64,000 nt of DNA from contig NZ_VCEI01000028.1 in assembly GCF_005860765.1 (NCBI RefSeq), forward strand, positions 310,001-374,000, given 5' to 3'. The notes under the pieces were generated by a model. It did not search any database. It saw nothing but the letters and a program-made list of their open reading frames with translations, and was not told where the DNA came from. Source of the stretch: Dyadobacter sediminis. Its GTDB lineage: Bacteria; Bacteroidota; Bacteroidia; Cytophagales; Spirosomataceae. The position numbers and the translations under genes were made by a program. Below are positions 1-10,100 of the stretch, one piece after another. Position 1 is the first letter of the stretch, and each line of letters opens with the position of its first letter.

Positions 1-71
1 TCAATGAATTCAAGAACGCTACCAAGGACGTTAAGGAAAATATTGAAAAAAGCATGGAAGACCCCAAATAA
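1..71 (+). CDS. tatA: Twin-arginine translocase subunit TatA/E, C-terminal end (partial)
   Basis: Only the last 22 codons lie in the window; the frame begins at base 3 and ends with TAA at 69-71. The visible tail reads NEFKNATKDVKENIEKSMED, a charged amphipathic helix followed by an acidic-polar end. This is typical of Bacteroidota TatA after its single membrane helix. TatA forms the pore of the Tat pathway that exports folded, RR-signal proteins; several such proteins are encoded later in this window. It lies directly upstream of gatA in the same direction. The assignment rests on a short tail, so another small helical membrane protein cannot be excluded. Confidence 0.6.
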   Translation, partial: NEFKNATKDVKENIEKSMEDPK

Positions 72-161
72 CACTTCCATCTTGTCACGGGTATAACAGA
101 GCCTTTAAGCATAAACTTATTGGCTCTGATTATTTATTTACAATCCAATAAATTATCTGCT

Positions 162-1619
162 TTGAAACAATATCTGACGCTGGCTGAAATTCAGAAAGAT
201 TTGAGTGAAGGCAGTTTGACGTGCGTCAAGTTAGTTGATCATTATTTAAGTAAAATAGCATCCGCCGCTCATCTGAATGCCTTTGTTGAAGTATATGCCG
301 ACGAGGCGAGACAAACAGCAGCTGCTGTAGACCAAAAGATTGCAGACGGGACAGCAGGCCGGCTTGCAGGTCTTGTGCTTGGGCTTAAAGATGTTCTTTC
401 GCACAAAGATCATCATTTGCAGGCCGGAAGCCGCGTTTTACAATCCTATTCTGCACCTTATACCGCAACGGCCGTCCAGCGCCTGATTGATGCGGATGCA
501 ATTATCATCGGCAGACAGAACTGCGATGAGTTTGCAATGGGTTCGTCCAATGAAAATTCCTCTTTCGGGCCGGTACTGAATGCTGCGGACAATTCCAGGG
601 TAGCCGGTGGTTCTTCCGGCGGTTCGGCAGTAGCTGTGCAGGCCGGTCTTTGCCATGCATCACTCGGAAGCGATACGGGCGGCTCTGTCCGGCAGCCCGC
701 TGCATTTTGCGGTGTGGTGGGTATGAAGCCTTCTTACGGACGGGTTTCAAGGTATGGACTTATTGCTTATGCTTCTTCCTTTGACTGCATTGGCCCGATT
801 ACAAAAAGCGTAGCAGACGCTGCGCTGATTCTGGAAATTATGGCCGGTCCGGATGATTATGACAGTACTGTTTCCCAAAAGGAAGTTCCGTCCTATTCTT
901 CTTCTCCGAAATGGACTGAAAAAGCGAAAATCGGATATATTGCTGAAACGATTGATAATGAATCTATTTCTTCTGATATTCGTCAGCGTACACTGGATGT
1001 GCTGAACCGCCTTCAGGCTGAGGGCCATGAAGTGACGCCGGTAAAAATGCCGTTGCTGGATTTTTTATTACCCACTTATTACATTTTGACAACGGCCGAA
1101 GCAAGCTCCAATTTGTCCAGGTTTGACGGTGTTCGTTACGGGTTCAGAAGCTCAGAATCAAAGGATTTGGAAAGTCTGTACAAAAAAACACGTACTCAAG
1201 CTTTTGGAGAAGAAGTAAGGAGAAGAATACTTTTAGGTACTTTCGTACTCAGTGCTAATTATTACGATGCATACTATACCAAGGCGCAGCGCGTTAGAAG
1301 ACTGGTGCGGGAAGAAACAAACCGCTTTTTCGAGCAGTTTGACTTTCTGATTTCACCGGTAACACCTACAACCGCCTTCAAAATCGGGGAAAAAACAGAA
1401 GACCCGATCCAGATGTATCTGGCTGATATATTTACAGTTCAGGCGAATGTAGTAGGTAATCCAGCAATTTCGGTTCCTGTCGGAACAGATGAGAACGGAA
1501 TGCCGGTCGGAATTCAGATTATGGCTCCTTATTTTGGAGAAGATAAAATGCTGGCCTTTGCTGATTATATTTTTAATACAAACAAAAGCGGTGTGATGGA
1601 ATTTAATCTGAATCAGTAA
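162..1619 (+). CDS. gatA: Glutamyl/aspartyl-tRNA(Gln/Asn) amidotransferase subunit A
   Basis: GatA releases ammonia from glutamine, which GatB uses to amidate misacylated Glu-tRNA(Gln) or Asp-tRNA(Asn). The amidase signature GGSSGGSAVAV is present, followed by GSDTGGSVRQPAAFCG. Counting from the TTG at 162, the Ser-cisSer-Lys triad maps to Lys76, Ser151 and Ser175, with the same spacing as in characterised GatA proteins. No ATG is available near the front. A TTG at 120 would add 14 residues; the TTG at 162 (MKQYLTLAEIQKDL) matches the usual start of the family, so it is preferred. The length of about 485 residues is normal. It follows tatA by 90 bases; gatB and gatC are not in the window, as is common in Bacteroidota. 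Confidence 0.93.
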   Translation: MKQYLTLAEIQKDLSEGSLTCVKLVDHYLSKIASAAHLNAFVEVYADEARQTAAAVDQKIADGTAGRLAGLVLGLKDVLSHKDHHLQAGSRVLQSYSAPYTATAVQRLIDADAIIIGRQNCDEFAMGSSNENSSFGPVLNAADNSRVAGGSSGGSAVAVQAGLCHASLGSDTGGSVRQPAAFCGVVGMKPSYGRVSRYGLIAYASSFDCIGPITKSVADAALILEIMAGPDDYDSTVSQKEVPSYSSSPKWTEKAKIGYIAETIDNESISSDIRQRTLDVLNRLQAEGHEVTPVKMPLLDFLLPTYYILTTAEASSNLSRFDGVRYGFRSSESKDLESLYKKTRTQAFGEEVRRRILLGTFVLSANYYDAYYTKAQRVRRLVREETNRFFEQFDFLISPVTPTTAFKIGEKTEDPIQMYLADIFTVQANVVGNPAISVPVGTDENGMPVGIQIMAPYFGEDKMLAFADYIFNTNKSGVMEFNLNQ

Positions 1620-1697
1620 ATTTTTTTGCCTAAGTATATTCAGATTAGAGCATAACCAACACTTTGTTCAAGAAAATAATCGTGCCAGTGTAGTGAA

Positions 1698-1729
1698 TCT
1701 TTCAGGAGAAAATCCTTCTGAAAGATTTT
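1698..1729 (+). terminator. Candidate intrinsic terminator after gatA
   Basis: TCTTTCAGGA pairs with TCCTTCTGAAAGA across a GAAAA loop, with one bulged T, and is followed by TTTTA. It lies about 80 bases beyond the gatA stop, so it may end a gatA transcript. The T-run is short. Confidence 0.45.
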
Positions 1730-1891
1730 ATTGAGCCAGATATCATGTATTAGAGATTATTCTGATTCATCAGGCAGATTTCCAGATGTTTAAATAAGCT
1801 GAAAAAGAGGATTTTTATCTGTATTGCTATATTAACAGGTACCAGCCATTGAAAACCGGGAATTGATTAACCTTCAAAAAACATTTTATTG

Positions 1892-3454
1892 ATGAAGATT
1901 TCAAAAAAAGTATTATGGCTCGGAGCCATGTGCGCAGGATTATGGAACTCGCCGCTTAGGGCGTTCACTCCACAAGAGACGTTGGAATTCGAGCAGGATA
2001 CCGTAAAGACCGTAGCTGAGACAGAGCAGGACTTGATGCCTTATTTGCCGGAAGTAGAAGAAATAGGACCTAACCCGGCCATTCCGGAAGCACTTTTAAG
2101 ATCCCGGTTTGCAAAGCTGGAAAAGTCCATTCCACTGACTTATCACAAGTCTTCTCACGAATTTGTTGAATACTTTATCTACAAGAAGGCGAATTTTACC
2201 AAGACCATGATGGAGAAAATGCCTTTGTATTTTCCCATTTTTGAAAAAACATTACAGAAATACGGATTGCCGGTGGAGCTGAAATACCTTTCCATGATTG
2301 AATCCGGGCTCAATCCAACCGTTATTTCCCATGCAAGCGCAGGCGGATTGTGGCAGTTTATGCCGGCAACAGGCCGTGAATTCGGGCTTTATCAGGATCG
2401 TTATATCGATGAGAGGTTCGAGCCTGTGAAAGCAACTGAAGCAGCCTGCAAATACCTGAAACAGCTTTATAACATCTTTGGCGACTGGGAACTGGCACTG
2501 GCATCCTATAATACCGGACCGGGAAATGTAAAGCGCGCCATGCGCCGTTCGCACGGAACCACTTTCTGGACCATATACAATGTACTTCCGAGAGAAACAC
2601 GCTCTTACGTTCCGCAGTATGTTGCCATGAATTACATGATGAATTATGGCAATGACCACGGGATTTTTCCTCAGAATACAGAATTTCCGATTCCGAACGA
2701 TACCATCCACATCAATGGCTACATTGATCTGCTTACTTTCTGCCAGCAAACGAATATCGATTTTGAAGAACTTAGAAAACTGAACCCGCAGATTACCAAA
2801 ACTTCACTTCCTGAAAAAACGGCAGACTTCGTACTTAAAGTGCCGAGTGTACGGTTTACTTACCTTGTCAGCAACAGAAGTACTATCATGGATTCCTGCA
2901 CCAGGAAATTCCTTCCGGGCCAAACCATGATTGCAAAAGCTGACAGCACAGCAACGGATTCGCTCGGCCAGCGTACTGCATTCCCGTACGCAACTGTTGC
3001 TTATGCCGTAAATGATTCGGAAGAAGAGCCGGAAGTGGAAGGGACCGAAGTGCAGGTACGCAGTAAAACAAAAAAATCAACGCATACGGTACGCAGAGGC
3101 GAAAACCTGCTTTCTATTTCCCGCAAGTACCGCGTTTCTGTTTCCGACCTTAAAAGATGGAACCATCTTCGCCGGAGCTCTATAAACAGAGGACAAAGGC
3201 TGGTTATTCTGAAAGAGGTAAAAGTAAAAGAAACGGTTTCCACAAGTCGCGTTTCAGTTGCATCGGCACATACCGAAAAAGCGCCGGCTCACAAAGACAG
3301 ACATACAAGAAAACGGTATCATACGGTTCAGAAAGGAGATACCTTGTGGATCATTTCACAACGTTACGGCCTGGAAATCGGACAATTGAAAAAGAAAAAC
3401 AGAATCAGAGGCAATGCCATCAAACCCGGACAAAAACTTATCATCTCCGCGTAG
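1892..3454 (+). CDS. mltD: Membrane-bound lytic murein transglycosylase (MltD-like) with two LysM domains
   Basis: Cleaves the glycan strands of peptidoglycan to 1,6-anhydro-muropeptides in the periplasm. The first 24 residues form a signal peptide. An SLT domain spans about residues 112-220, with the catalytic Glu137 in the motif MIESGLNP, then SAGGLWQFMPATG and the ASYNTGPGNVKRA block. Two C-terminal LysM modules (about 397-440 and 476-520) bind peptidoglycan. The start is the ATG at 1892; a TTG immediately before it is not needed. The gene stands alone with 272 bases upstream and lies 33 bases before ruvA in the same direction. Family membership is firm; the exact cellular role (remodelling, division, envelope turnover) is not shown by the sequence. 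Confidence 0.9.
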   Translation: MKISKKVLWLGAMCAGLWNSPLRAFTPQETLEFEQDTVKTVAETEQDLMPYLPEVEEIGPNPAIPEALLRSRFAKLEKSIPLTYHKSSHEFVEYFIYKKANFTKTMMEKMPLYFPIFEKTLQKYGLPVELKYLSMIESGLNPTVISHASAGGLWQFMPATGREFGLYQDRYIDERFEPVKATEAACKYLKQLYNIFGDWELALASYNTGPGNVKRAMRRSHGTTFWTIYNVLPRETRSYVPQYVAMNYMMNYGNDHGIFPQNTEFPIPNDTIHINGYIDLLTFCQQTNIDFEELRKLNPQITKTSLPEKTADFVLKVPSVRFTYLVSNRSTIMDSCTRKFLPGQTMIAKADSTATDSLGQRTAFPYATVAYAVNDSEEEPEVEGTEVQVRSKTKKSTHTVRRGENLLSISRKYRVSVSDLKRWNHLRRSSINRGQRLVILKEVKVKETVSTSRVSVASAHTEKAPAHKDRHTRKRYHTVQKGDTLWIISQRYGLEIGQLKKKNRIRGNAIKPGQKLIISA

Positions 3455-3487
3455 TGAACAAGAGTCAGAAACACACATACTATTTCT

Positions 3488-4078
3488 ATGATTGCCTACG
3501 TTAACGGAACTGTAGTCTACAAAGATCCGGCATTCACGATCATTGATGTTAACGGATTAGGCTATGAAGTTCGAATATCCCTACAAACATATACCTCACT
3601 TCCCGAATTAGGCGAACGTTGCAAACTGGTGACGTTTCTTAACATTCGGGAAGATGCCCATATTCTTTATGGATTTTGGGGAAATGATGAAAAAAAGCTT
3701 TTTCTAGATCTGATCGGTATTTCCGGGGTCGGTCCTTCGACTGCATTGGTGATGCTTTCGTCATTTTCTGCATCAGAAATCCGTCAGGGAATCATAGATG
3801 AGGATTTACGGCTGATACAATCTATAAAAGGCATTGGTTCCAAAACCGCACAGCGCGTGATACTGGAACTGAAAGATAAAATTCGCAAGGAAGACATGCT
3901 TTCTACAGGTATAAAAACGCCGGAAAGCGCTTCGGGTACTATTAAAAGTGAAGCATTGGCTGCGCTTGTTACGCTGGGTATTCCAAAGGCAACTGCAGAA
4001 AAAAGTCTGGACGCCATTATCAAGCGGGAAGGACAATCCATAACTGTGGAAAATTTAATAAAGCTGGCACTACGTTAA
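3488..4078 (+). CDS. ruvA: Holliday junction branch migration complex subunit RuvA
   Basis: RuvA binds the four-way junction and loads the RuvB motor during recombinational repair. The 196-residue protein has the expected architecture: an N-terminal OB fold (about 1-62, starting MIAYVNGTVVYKDP), two helix-hairpin-helix motifs (GISGVGPSTALVML near 78 and SIKGIGSKTAQRVI near 113), and a small C-terminal RuvB-contacting domain (about 150-196). Length and motifs match the family. It sits just upstream of sprA, the arrangement usual in Bacteroidota, probably without functional linkage. Confidence 0.96.
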   Translation: MIAYVNGTVVYKDPAFTIIDVNGLGYEVRISLQTYTSLPELGERCKLVTFLNIREDAHILYGFWGNDEKKLFLDLIGISGVGPSTALVMLSSFSASEIRQGIIDEDLRLIQSIKGIGSKTAQRVILELKDKIRKEDMLSTGIKTPESASGTIKSEALAALVTLGIPKATAEKSLDAIIKREGQSITVENLIKLALR

Positions 4079-4178
4079 CAAGTATTGAAATGAAACCGGG
4101 TAAAAGTTTTTACGATAACAAAAATCGTTTTAATGGATTTGATTGTAGCTGCAACCTTCTTTAAATAAGCATATTCCC

Positions 4179-7100
4179 TTGTCATCAACGATTTACTCAT
4201 TTCTTTTCAAGGCATTAACCATTTCGACAGGAGCTGTATTGCTTGCCAACGTTTCTGTTGATGTGGAAGAACCATATTCCGGCCAGGCGCAGGAATGGGC
4301 CATCATTGCGGATACGCTTACCGATTCTACAAAAAAGAATATAGACCGTTCCGGCAACCAGCTCATCATGCGTTGGAAAGATTTCTATTCCAACCGCATT
4401 GCTGAACCCCGGCCACGTTCTCCTTTTTATCTTCGGGACCCGACCAACATTGCCACTTCCATCGTGCTTGACAGCGCAGGAAAAGTCGCCGTTTCTGAAA
4501 ATATCCAGACGCCCGACGGAAACCTGAAGTTTCGTGCACCGGAACGTATGGACCTGGAAACTTATGACAAGATCCAGGAAGACCGTGCTTTCAGAAGTCT
4601 GTTGCGCGAGTATGCCGGAAGACAGGATGGAAAAAGTGCGATGGGAGCGAGAGGATTGCTGCCAAAACTGGATATTCCGCCAGGACTTTCCAAGCTGCTC
4701 GGTGATGATTTCATCAATTTCAAACCAACCGGGTTTGTATCGCTGGATCTTGGTTTGATGCATCAGTTCCTTGATAATCCTGCCATTCCGATCCGCCAGC
4801 GGCGAAATACACAGTTTATCTTTAATGAACAGATTAGTATCAACTTTGACGCCAGACTGGGCGATCAGCTTGGCTTTCAGACTAACTTTGATACAAAGGC
4901 CAACTTCAATTTTGAAAATGCGATCAAGCTGAACTACAAGAATCCGGAAGAAAGCTTTATCCGGAAAATAGAGGCCGGAAACATCAACTGGGCGATAAAC
5001 AGTCAGTTGATTCCGGGTGTTCAGAATTTGTTTGGATTAAAAACCGATTTTCAGTTCGGAAGGCTGAATGCGACTTTTGTGGCTTCACAGCAGAAATCCA
5101 GCAAGGAAAGGATTGTACTGCGCGGAGGTGCACAAAGCCGTGACTTTGAGTTGAAAGCGGATACTTACGACGAAAACCGGAACTTCTTTCTTTCCCAGTA
5201 TTTCAGAAATATATATGAAGGTTCTCTGCAGAACACGCCGACAATTACTTCCGGTGTTACGGTGACGAGAATTGAAGTGTACGTTACCAACCGGACAACC
5301 ACAACGGAATCGCTAAGAAATATAGTCGGTTTTGCTGATCTCGGTGAACCCGCACCTTACAAATCCGCTAACCCGAGTTTACAGCCTATCCGTTCCACTT
5401 CGCCGGCAGATAATGCCGCCAACGGATTGTATAAAACACTTACAAGCACAGAATCATTTCGTCAGGTTGATAATGCCAACAGCGCAATAACAAGTCTTGG
5501 TTTTGAAAAAACGCTCGATTATGAACTGCTGCGCGGTGCCAAAAGGCTTATCGCAGAACGGGATTACACATTCAATCCGCAGCTTGGCTATATTTCCCTG
5601 ACCAACGCGCTCCGAAATGATGAAGTGCTGGCCGTATCTTATGAGTACACATTAAATGGAAGGTCCTTCAAAGTAGGTGAACTTACCGAAGATTACCAGG
5701 CAAGAGGCGATGATGAAGTAATTGCTCTGAAACTTTTAAAATCCTCAACAATCCGGAACAATACCAAACTTCCGATGTGGGACCTGATGATGAAGAATAT
5801 TTACTCACTGGGTACCAGTCAGATCGACAAGCAGGGATTTCAGCTGAGAGTGATTTACAAGGATGACCAGACCGGAATTGATAACCCGAACTTACAGGAA
5901 AGCAGCATTGCCAATGTTCCTTTGATCCGTTTAATGGGTTTGGACCGCCTGAATCCTGTCAACGATCTTCAGCCGGACGGAAACTTTGATTTTGTAGAAG
6001 GTATTACGGTGGACAGCAAGTCCGGAAGGATTATTTTTCCCGTTCTTGAACCGTTCGGAACAAACCTTTCCAAGAAGTTCGGTGCCGGTGAGGATCAGTT
6101 TCGCAGCAAGTATGTCTTCAATGAGCTTTACAGGACTACGATGATTGACGCGCAGCAAATTACCGAGCGCAACAAGTTTTATATCAAAGGTTCCTATCAG
6201 TCCAGCGGCGGAGCAGAAGTGCAGTTGCCGTTTGGCGTTTTGGAAACTTCGGTTACTGTCACATCCGGCGGTGCGCCGCTCTCTCCCGGTTCGGATTACA
6301 TTGTGGAAGCACAGATCGGACGCGTCCGGTTACTGAACAGCAGCGTGTTAAATTCCGGACGGGAAATCGTGATTGAGTACGAGCGGCCGGATATGTTCCA
6401 GAACCAGATACGCACTTTGCTCGGAACAAGGCTTGATTATCTGGTAAACCGCGATATGAGCCTGGGTATGACTGCGATCAAGTACCGGGAAAGAACTGCC
6501 GGATTTCTGAAACGGGTGTCCATCGGAAACGAGCCGGTGAACAATACCATGATCGGCTTTGATATCAATTTCCGCAAAGATGTTCCTTTTCTGACCAAAT
6601 GGCTGGACGCATTGCCTTTACTGCAGACGAAAGAAATGTCAAGCATTCAGTTTAAAGGAGAAGTTGCCAAATTGTTTCCCGGAGTTTCAAAAGATGTGAA
6701 CAACCGTTCGCTTGTCGACGACTTTGAAGCAACGCGTACCATTTATGACCTTTCCCGGCAGCCGCAAAAGTGGCGGCTTGCTTCCGTACCGCCTGAATTC
6801 AGAACCGGGGTGGATAGCAAAACTTTGAATTACGGCTTCAAAAGAGCAAAAATATCTGCTTATACCGTAGACAACATTTTTGGCGGAGCGCAAGGTCTGG
6901 GCGGCGGATATGAACCGCCAACCAATATAAATGATGATGACCGCAAGAACTTTTACGAAAGACTGTTTCTTCCCAACGAAATTTTCCCGAACCGTGCCAT
7001 TGCAGGTTTGGTAACTTATCCGCAGAACATACTTGACATTGCTTATTACCCGAGTGAAAAAGGAATGTATAACTATAATACAGACCTGAATGCAGACGGA

Positions 7101-10100
7101 CGCCTGAAAAATCCCGTTCAGAACTTCGGCGGGTTAAGCAGGGCAATTACTTCGGATAATGACTTTGACAATGCCAACATTGAAAGCATTGAATTCTGGA
7201 TGCTGGATCCGTTTATTACAGGCGACCAAGGAAAAGTAAGAGACGGTTTCGAGGATAAATCAAATACGACCGGTGGAAAACTTGTTTTCAATCTCGGGGA
7301 TATTTCTGAAGATGTAATTCCGGATGAACGTTACAATTTTGAAAACGGCCTTCCGATTGTGGACAAAATCGTTGGTACCAACGTGGATTCTACTGCCTGG
7401 GGGTATGTAACCAAATCGCAGTACCTGATCAATGCATTCAGCAATGAATCCGGCGCGCGTGAAAGACAGGATGTAGGTCTGGACGGAATGAACAACGATG
7501 AGGAAAGGGTATTCTACAAGCAGTACCTTGACAGACTTCCGGCAAGCCTGAGCCCGCAGGCGAGAGCAAGAATCATTGCGGACCCTTCCGGTGACGACTT
7601 TCAGTTCTTTCTCGGTTCTGATCTTGACAGTGCCGATGCGAAAGTACTGCAGCGTTATAAAAACTACATAGGTATGGAGAACAATTCTCCTGAAAGCCGC
7701 GGAACTGCTACGGACGTTACGCCGGCTTCGACCAATGTTCCGGACGGTGAAGACATGAACGTTGATAATACCATTAACGACAATGAATCTTACTACTCCT
7801 ATGAAATTGATCTGAAGCCTAATCAGCTTGCAATCGGAAACGGGTATATTGTTGATAAAACAGTTACAGATGGTCAGAACTGGTATTTGTTCCGGGTCCC
7901 GATTCGGGAATTTACAGGTGTTGTCGGCAGTATGAGCGGATTCAAGTCAATCCGGTTTATGCGGATGTATCTCACCGGATTTCAGCAGCCCGTTGTGCTC
8001 CGTTTTGCCCAGTTGCAGATGGTCGGACAGCAATATCGTAAATATACTTCCAATCTGGATGCACCCGGACTTCAGGAAGTTCCGGAACCGTATGATGCCA
8101 GATTTACGGTTGGAACGGTCAGTATTGAAGAAAATAGTCAGGCAAACAGCGGAGCAAACAAATACGTTTATAAAATTCCTCCGGGCTGGCAGCGCGATCA
8201 GGACGCTACGCAGCGTCCGCCGCTTTTGCTGAATGAACAATCCATGAACCTTTGCGTAACCGATTTGCGTGACGGAGATTCCCGGGCTGTTTATAAAAAT
8301 GTAAGTCTTGACCTTTTGTTCCGTAAGAGACTGCGCATGTATATTCATATGCAGAACGAGCAGAATGAAGACCGCATGGTGGGTGCATTCATGCGAATCG
8401 GAACGGACCTTACGCAAAACTATTACGAAATAGACCTTTCCACGTTGCGGGCAACCTTGCCTGGTGACCGGCCTGATACAGAAGTTTGGCCTGAAGAAAA
8501 TGAACTGAATATTGCACTTGCAGATCTGATTGAAGCCAAAGCACAACGCAACAGGCAGATTGACCGAAACCTGAGCCTGCCATATACAATTACTACTTCC
8601 GACGGCCGCTATAAACTTACAGTCGTAGGTAATCCGGATCTGAGTGCTGTAAGGGTAATGATGATCGGGATGCGTAACCCGAAATCAGTCGATGAACGGC
8701 CAAAAACGTTTTGTATCTGGGTGAATGAAATGCATGTGGAAGGATTTGACGAAACAGGCGGAATTGCAGCCATCGCGCAGCTGAATGCAAAACTTGCCGA
8801 CTTTGCAACACTGACCGCTTCGGGAAGAATGGAAACGTTTGGTTTCGGAAGTGTCCAGCAACGGATAGGAGAGCGGTCGCGTAATTTTACAACCGAATAC
8901 GGACTTTCATCCAACATTGCACTTGACAAATTGCTTCCGCAGAGCTGGGGTTTTAGTATACCGCTGTTTGTAAGTTACGACCGGCGCAATGTCAAGCCGC
9001 ATTTCAATCCGCTTGATCCGGATACGCCGCTGAATACATCGCTGGATAATCTGCTGTCGGATGAAGACCGGGACGGATACCGGCGTCTGGTGGAAGAAAA
9101 TACGGTCAAGCGAGGGATTAATTTCTCCAACGTGCACAAGGTTAAAATGAATCAGGGAGCCAAAAATCACTTTTATGATTTTGAGAATTTCTCCTTTACG
9201 TATGCGTTCAGCGATGATAAACGCCGGAATATCCTGACACAGGAATACGCACAGCGCATGTACAAAGGCGGGATTTCCTATGTGTACAGCAGTCAGCCAA
9301 AAGCTTTTGAGCCGTTCAAGAAATGGACTGCAGTAAGCCGCTGGACCGATCTGATCAAGGACTTTAACCTTACTTTGCTTCCGAATACCGTTTCGATCCG
9401 CACGGATGTAGACCGTCGTTTCCTGAAAACGCAGCTGCGGAACGCAGACCTGACAACCGAAGGCATACAGCCGCTTTATGAGAAATATTTCTGGTTCAAC
9501 CGTTACTATGATTTCAGCTGGAACCTGACACGCAATGTCACATTGACCTACAATTCATCGGCCAATTCCATTATCGATGAACCAATGGGCGATATCAATA
9601 CAGCAGCGAAAAAGGATTCCTTATGGAGCAATTTCAAGAAACTGGGCAGGATCAAGAATTTTGATCAGAAAATTGACCTTACATACCGCTTGCCACTGGA
9701 TAAAATACCGCTTACCGACTGGATGACCGCAGACTATAAACATTCGGTCGCTTATCAATATCAGGCAAATGCGCTTGGTCTGAAAGATACGACCGGGCTT
9801 CCTTTCGGAGATATTATCCGCAACAGCCGTGAACGCGGTATCAATGGAAAAGTGGATTTTGTACTGCTATACAACAAGCTCCGATATCTGAAATTCGCCA
9901 ATACACCAACTGTGGCACGGAAAAATTTTGCCAGGAGCCCGGGTGATATCGAAGACATTGACATGCGTACAACGGATGTTCTGAAAACCCTTACACGGGC
10001 ATTGATGACGGTAAGAGGAATCAATGTAAGTTACTCGGTCCTGGAAACAACTTCTTTGCCGGGTTATCTGAGAGCGCCGAAGTACTTTGGAATTGACAAT

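Noticed and set aside
120..161. TTG at 120 as the gatA start
   Set aside because: It adds 14 residues not typical of GatA; the TTG at 162 gives the usual N-terminus. Neither has a clear ribosome-binding site, so this stays open.
7947..8546. Long antisense open frames inside sprA and other large genes
   Set aside because: They are shadows of strongly coding sequence on the other strand and show no recognisable protein features.
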